Position numbers and translations under genes: made by a program. From Dipteronia dyeriana (Eukaryota; Streptophyta; Magnoliopsida; Sapindales; Sapindaceae), in assembly GCA_032871835.1 (NCBI GenBank), contig CM065299.1, forward strand, positions 27,855,074 through 27,919,073: a stretch of DNA of 64,000 nucleotides, given 5' to 3'. The first letter of the stretch is position 1. Each line of letters starts with the position of its first letter. Positions 58,405-64,000 of this stretch are shown one piece after another. A model generated the notes under the pieces. The model did not search any database, was not told the DNA's origin, and saw nothing but the letters and a program-made list of their open reading frames with translations.

Positions 58405-59979
58405 ATTTGAATAGGGTAAATCGTATTTTAGTCCATGTAGTTTGTTTTAATCTGAGTTTAGTTCACGGTTTTTTGAAATTGTAATTTTTAGTCATTCCAT
58501 AACAAAATCCGTTAAAAGTACACTATCTAACATGTCAGTCGTGTGAAATGATCTTAATCCCCCTGATCGGTGCTGACAACAATAAAAATACCATTTTACC
58601 CTTATTTTTGTCTTTTTCTGAGAATGCCCCTAATTACTATTTTTAAATAAAATTAAATTTTCAATTTTTTTTAGAATTTATAAAAATATTGATCTCTACC
58701 GTCCATCATGGTTATGGACGGCGGAGATCAAACCAAAAAAAAATTAATTTTTTTAAATACACATTTCTTCTTCATTAGTTAATATTATTCAATAATTCCC
58801 CCCCAAAAAAAATCTTATCCAAAATAATCTAGAAAAAATTGAGATCCAAATACACATTCAACAACAACTCATATCTTCTTAAATCAAGTCCAATAACAGG
58901 AAGAAAAAATACAAAAAAAAAAATGGAAAACATCAGATTTTCGAGAATAGAAAATGGAAAGCAAATTTGGATCAAATCAAGATCTTCAAACAGAATACAC
59001 ATTCAAGAAAACCTGATCATACATTCTCGACCTTGCCACTTGAAATCACCCACACATTCTCGAATTCCACTTCATCGCCTCACCTTCCACTCAAGAATTT
59101 CGAAAATATGTTTTACAATCTTTAAACTAAATCCAAGACTCGAACTTCAAACCAATCCAAACATCGAGCGTAATCATTCAAAACTTGCACCAATCGAATA
59201 AAAGCTCAGAGAATCAAACAATAAAGGCAAAAGAGATCGAATGAAAATCAATTACAATAACAAGAAGAAACTCAGATCAGCAAGAGAGAGACAGAGAGAA
59301 AATCAATACAAAAAACCCAGTTCACCAGCAAGAGAGAAACCCAAATCTGTCATAGAAATGGATGCACAGCGGTGGAGATAGTGGTGAATGTGCGACGGTG
59401 ACGGCGACGTGAAACTGGCTTCGTCTCGAAGCGGTGATGGAGGAGCTGAAGGGTGTGGTGGTGGTGAGAGTGTAGGGTGAGAATGGAGTTTTTTATGTGG
59501 GATGATGATGATGATGATTGAGGATTTGTAGGATGATGATGATGTAGGGTTTGTGAGATGAGATATTTTTATGTGCGATGATGATGAATTACTCTTGTAA
59601 ATTGTTTTTGTAATTTTTTGTATTTTTTTTAAAATTATTTAATTAGTATTTAATTTTTTTGAAAATAATAATAATAATATTTTTATTTAATAATAATTAT
59701 TTATTTATTAAAAAATAATTTATTAATTTATAAATTACTGTTATACCCTTATATTATATAAGATTCTAGAATATTTGATGTTATTTTACCATTCTACCCT
59801 CGTTGACCCTCGTTGACCCTCGTTGACTTGACAAAACCCTAACAGAATTGGACGGTAGAGACTACAATCCCTATTGTCAGAATAATAATAGATTAAACTT
59901 TACAATTCTAAAAAATTGTGGATTAAACATAGATTAAGGTAAACTACAGGGGCTAAAATATAATTTACCCATTTGAATA
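58405..59979. mobile_element. Short non-autonomous MULE, Pack-MULE candidate
   Basis: ATTTGAATA lies at 58405-58413 and 59971-59979, a perfect 9-bp target duplication. The element (58414-59970) has inverted ends GGGTAAATCGTATTTTAG and (reversed) GGGTAAATTATATTTTAG, with arms alike for about 70 bases. No transposase is present. The centre includes a GC-richer segment (about 59340-59480) with many CG dinucleotides. In reverse this reads like a plant promoter or leader, so capture of host sequence is possible. A (GATGAT)n stretch is at about 59500-59590, and CCTCGTTGA is repeated three times at about 59799-59826. Confidence 0.85.
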
Positions 59980-61442
59980 AAAAGATATAAAATAATAAAA
60001 TTTTGAATAAATATAATTAGATAACAAAATAGTGGGGTGTAATAACAAAAATATAATATAATAAAATTAAAGAAATGGTGTTTTTGGCATTAAATGAAGT
60101 TTATTTATGAAACATATATATTTAAAATATTTTAAGGATATTCTTACGAAAGGGGTTTATATACAAAAACAAAGAAAAAATATATTGAGTTGGGGGCCTT
60201 AGAAAAATAATGGGTTTGCTGCTTCCCAGACCATGAGCACTTCTGATGACCTCTGTTGTGTTTGATCATCACTAACATTTGCAAAGGTCATCGTTAACAT
60301 TTGCACGAAAGATTTTATTATTTAAATGAAGTTATTAATTTATCCAACATTCATTTTTTGAGGTTTTATTGTATTTAAAAAAGTTTAAAATTTAAGTTTA
60401 TCTTAATAAATATAAAATATTTTTTTTAATCATTCAAAAATTATGATAATTACAAACGATACAATTTTTTTTTCTTTAAAAAAGAACTTAAAAAAAGAAA
60501 AAACTATTTTAACGTAAAGGGAAGTTATTCCAATCGACACGATATCTGTTACCACCGTATATACCACAACACGATTGTAAAATATTAAATGTGTTCGGCG
60601 GAAATTGAATTCAACTTTATTATTGAATTTAATATTACCTTTCTAAACCCAACTATCTAATCTTTTGCTCTTGGATATTGACTATTGACTAAACTTGGGA
60701 TTTTAGTCGACGACGGATTATTAATAAAAATATCTGACATGGCCATATTTGATTGGTGCTAATATGTATGTAGAATTTATATGAAATGAATATATAGAGT
60801 ATCTCTCGTGTTAATATAGATTGTGAAAAGATTTAATACTATTTAAAATGTATATCAATTTTATTAAAAAATTCATCTTTAATACAATAACTATTCTTAT
60901 TTTTTTTTTACTTTATTTTATTAATAATTTTAACGTATATTAAAAGAGAAAAATAATATGAAGATCACTTTTTTTATTTGAATACCCATCAAGTTTATTT
61001 AGATCCACGAAGGAATTGATTTCACCAAATTGATGTATCACCTTTTTTTTGTTTTTTTTTTTTCAAATACATACCATGTTACTATCAAAGATGCTGTTAG
61101 CAGCGAAGCGATGTTTAAATAATATCCCTTGCTTGTCGTCATTGAGGAGCCTAGTCAACTGCTTTTATACCCATATTCCCAAATGCATTTATTTTATATA
61201 TATATATATATCCTCGATCATTACGAATTTTCCAGAATGACCTCTCTGTTTCCCAAATTACCCCTCATAACTGTGGATAATTCTAGCAGCTTCCGGAACC
61301 ATTTAAGGACTAAGGTTATACAAGAACGGGTCGTGACTCGTGATCAATCAGGACACGATTGTAAGATATTACTTGACCAAAGGGCAATATTGTAACTTGA
61401 TTATTATCTAGATATTTCCAAGTAACTTCCTCACCTGACCGC
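59980..61442. other. Intergenic DNA upstream of BI-1
   Basis: AT-rich, with no gene seen. A near-duplicate ACACGATTGTAARATATT occurs at about 60570 and 61353. A short (TA)n run is at about 61195-61211. The last 120 bases form the BI-1 promoter. Confidence 0.6.
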
Positions 61443-61448
61443 TATAAA
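61373..61448 (+). promoter_or_regulatory. BI-1 core promoter: W-box-like site and TATA box
   Basis: TTGACC (61373-61378) is a WRKY-type W-box core, and TATAAA is at 61443-61448, about 115 bases before the start codon. Stress-responsive WRKY control would suit BI-1, but this is inferred from short motifs. Confidence 0.5.
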
Positions 61449-61562
61449 GTACATGAATTCCAATTTCCACATCAATCAATTAAAAAGTTAGTTTCAAACA
61501 AAAAGAAAAAAAAGTTAGTTTCTCGACGAATTTTCTCACGGTTTCTCTCTTCCCAAACAACC

Positions 61563-63489
61563 ATGGATACGGCGTTCTCTTCCTTCTTCGAATCAACTCA
61601 ATATGGATCGCGCTGGAACTCTTTCAAGAACTTTAACCAGATCTCTCCTGTAGTACAGTCTCACCTTAAACAGGTAATTTCATTATTTGTTTTTCCGGAG
61701 ATTTTTTTTTTCCGTTTCGGTTAATAATTAATGCTTGGCCAGAGAGAAAATTTTGAATTGTTGAAATTATTTGGTATCTAGATTTCGAATAATATAGTCT
61801 CTCGGAAATTTTAGGTCTCTTGTGAATCCTATATATTATTGGAGAAAATTAAAAATTAAGAATGGCGATACTTCGGATCGTATATAGATTTGAGTGATGG
61901 TAGCTAATTGACAAAGATCTTGCATGTTATAAATCGTTCTTTCGTATTTTAGTTTCTGGAGTTCTATTCTTTCTAGATCGATCTCAAAAGAATATATTTG
62001 ATGAAAACAAATTTGTATTTGTTAACATGTTTGTTTGATATATCGGCAAATCAGGTATATCTATCCTTATGTTGTGCACTGGTGGCATCAGCTACTGGAG
62101 TTTACCTGCATCTTCTATGGAACATTGGTGGCATCCTTACCACATTTGCAATGATCGGATGCATGGCTTGGATGCTCTCAACCCCTCTTTTTGAAGAGGT
62201 ACTTGCTTTTTTTTTCTTTCTTTTTCTAATTAAATGATTAATGTTATATGTTCTTTTACGTTCCTTGTATTCACTTTTGATTTTGGGTGGTTGTGCTTTT
62301 TGGTGAGCAGCGAAAGAGGGTTGCTCTACTGATGGCAGCTGCCCTTTTTGAAGGGGCCTCAATCGGTCCTCTCATTGATTTGGCCATTCAAATTGATCCA
62401 AGGTACATACCCATTTGCTACTGTCTTTTGTTCGATCATATCTATCAACTGTTCGAAAATTTAATTGTGGATTTTAGGGGTCTACTATTTGAATTTGGGA
62501 ATCAAGGTTGTATTTTTATGGACATGATAACATTTCTTTTTCAGTATAGTTGTGATGATAAAATCTGTTTCGGAATCTGTAACTTCTTTTGATACCATTT
62601 GCGTATTGAGCATTCCGTGTCTGTGTGTCAACACCCACTTTTCTGGTTATATGAAAAAATTGGTTTTACTTTCAACTTGAAGTGCTTGGTTTGACTGACT
62701 ATGTGGGAGGCCAATGTAATTACATGCTTTGGTGTTTATGTGCCTTTGAATAATTTATTCATAGCATGGAATTTGGTGATCGATGATGATCGGCTTTTCT
62801 TCTAGTAAATTTTTGCTGTATGTAATTTACTTGTTACATGTTAAATGATTACTTCCGAGGTTAATCGTGCTTATTATGAATGCTCCCTTGTTACAGCATC
62901 CTGATCACTGCATTCGTGGGAACTGGGTTGGCCTTTGCATGTTTCTCAGCAGCAGCTATGGTAGCAAGGCGCAGAGAATATCTTTACCTCGGTGGCTTGC
63001 TATCTTCTGGCCTGTCCATGCTTCTCTGGTTGCACTTTGCTTCCTCAATCTTTGGGGGTTCCACTGCTCTGTTCAAGTTTGAGGTGAGGGGATTAATAAG
63101 TGGTTTTACTTTCGGTTGTGGAAATCTTGTCTTGTTTGGTGTCTGAATGTTATCATTTGTATTGGTTTGTGTGTGTGACTATCTTTTTGCAGTTGTACTT
63201 CGGGTTGTTGGTGTTTGTTGGCTACATTGTTGTGGACACCCAGGATATAATTGAGAAAGCTCACTTTGGTGACCTGGATTACGTGAAGCATGCCTTGACC
63301 CTTTTCACTGATTTTGTTGCAGTCTTTGTCCGGATTCTCATAATCATGGTAAGTCATATTGCGCCCAGGTTTCGTTCATTTTACTAGTTAATTACTTGTC
63401 TCATCTAATAAATCATTTTGATTACTTTGTATGTGCAGCTGAAGAATGCGAATGAGAAGAATGAGAAGAAGAAGAAAAGGAGAAATTGA
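61563..63489 (+). CDS. BI-1: BAX inhibitor-1, six exons
   Basis: BI-1 is an ER membrane protein that restrains stress-induced cell death and affects ER calcium. My exons are 61563-61673, 62055-62198, 62311-62402, 62897-63083, 63193-63348 and 63439-63489, all with GT-AG introns. The sum is 741 nt, a 246-residue protein, close to the 247 residues usual in plants. It starts 'MDTAFSSFFESTQYGSRWNS' and then has six to seven hydrophobic segments ('VYLSLCCALVASATGVYLHL', 'LLMAAALFEGASIGPLIDLA', 'LYFGLLVFVGYIVVDTQDII', 'LTLFTDFVAVFVRILIIML'). The tail is very basic (KNEKKKKRRN), which in this family is needed for calcium-related and anti-death activity. No break was seen. It is the most intact gene here. 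Confidence 0.95.
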
Positions 63490-64000
63490 ATATCTTAGTA
63501 GGCGGGCAAACACTGGTATGTTTTGTTTAACAATGGGGTTGCAAAAAGTAAAACCAGTTGTCTATATGGTCGTTTTCTTCGTCTCTCAAAACTGAACATT
63601 ATAAACGTGGCAGATGTATCATGTATCTGGGTTAGTGGTGAGTGTTCGCAGTGGTTAAATTTTACTGATTGTATGTAAATGGTTGGATTCCTCTTTAAAT
63701 ACTGAAAAGTTGATTTCAGCTTCTTTTTTTCTAATTTTTACTATTTTCAGTATTTGCGTTGTTCAAAGTGTGTTGGTTTGAATTTTTATTTTAAGGGAAA
63801 TCCTAGTTTCTTAGGTTGCCCCGCAATCTTCTTATCAGTCTCCCTAGGAAAATGGATATCCGGAAAAAAGATCGAGTTCAATCCCTTTTTTTCTCCACGC
63901 GGACTAATACAAGTGGCTTCTTCAATTTAAAGCGATTTGGGTATCTATTATAATACTATTATTGCACTAATGTAAGAAGATTTGGTTAAAATATGCGATC
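63490..64000. other. BI-1 3' region
   Basis: This is the likely 3'UTR (to about 63700, rich in T and TGTA words) and the start of the next intergenic region. No other feature is seen. Confidence 0.6.

Noticed and set aside
61049..61395. Small open frames before BI-1
   Set aside because: No homology, AT-rich content and a position in the promoter; chance frames.

Overview
This window is plant nuclear DNA, almost certainly from a eudicot. It holds two conserved multi-exon plant genes with GT-AG introns, very AT-rich intergenic DNA with (TA)n tracts, and dense layers of LTR retrotransposons, Mutator-like elements, MITEs and an endogenous caulimovirid copy. No bacterial-style operon, tRNA, rRNA or CRISPR array was seen.

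Layout. 1-3603: 5' end of a minus-strand Ty3/gypsy element (broken gag, PBS, one LTR) that continues off the left edge. 5061-14351: a complete Athila-type gypsy element with a matching 5-bp target duplication. It has gag and protease remnants followed by a coiled-coil plus CCHC module where RT and integrase would be expected. About 15016-21296: a decayed Petuvirus/Florendovirus-like endogenous pararetrovirus bounded on both sides by TA-rich DNA, with a recognisable promoter and poly(A) module at its right end. 22944-23818: a MITE-like segment carrying (TTCCA)14.

24261-31239 is a 15-exon CDC7-type kinase gene whose joined exons give an unbroken frame of 940 codons plus stop. An E2F-like site and a telo-box lie upstream. 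Intron 2 holds a small foldback element, and intron 12 holds a MULE-like MITE (9-bp target duplication) with a second inverted-repeat element nested inside it.

32063-40327 is a full-length 8.2-kb Mutator-like element of the ULP-carrying (KI/Kaonashi-like) kind, with a 9-bp target duplication. A DUF1985 + Ulp1 protease gene (+) converges on a MuDR transposase gene (-), and each gene is preceded by a subterminal array of short palindromes. Both genes are decayed.

40430-57385 is a nest of minus-strand Ty1/copia elements and hAT-like MITEs. A host copia element (46140-49092 plus 56572-57385) is split by a younger gag-only copia element (49093-56566; 5-bp target duplication; about 2.2-kb LTRs with long G tracts). 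A diverged relative of the younger element's LTR lies at 44308-45812.

58405-59979 is a second short MULE with a 9-bp target duplication. The window closes with a complete six-exon BAX inhibitor-1 gene (61563-63489, 246 codons).

The two host genes look functional. Almost everything between them is transposon-derived. The most unusual material is the paired palindrome arrays of the big MULE, the coiled-coil/CCHC module that appears in both a gypsy and a copia gag-only element, and the nested MITEs inside the CDC7 intron.
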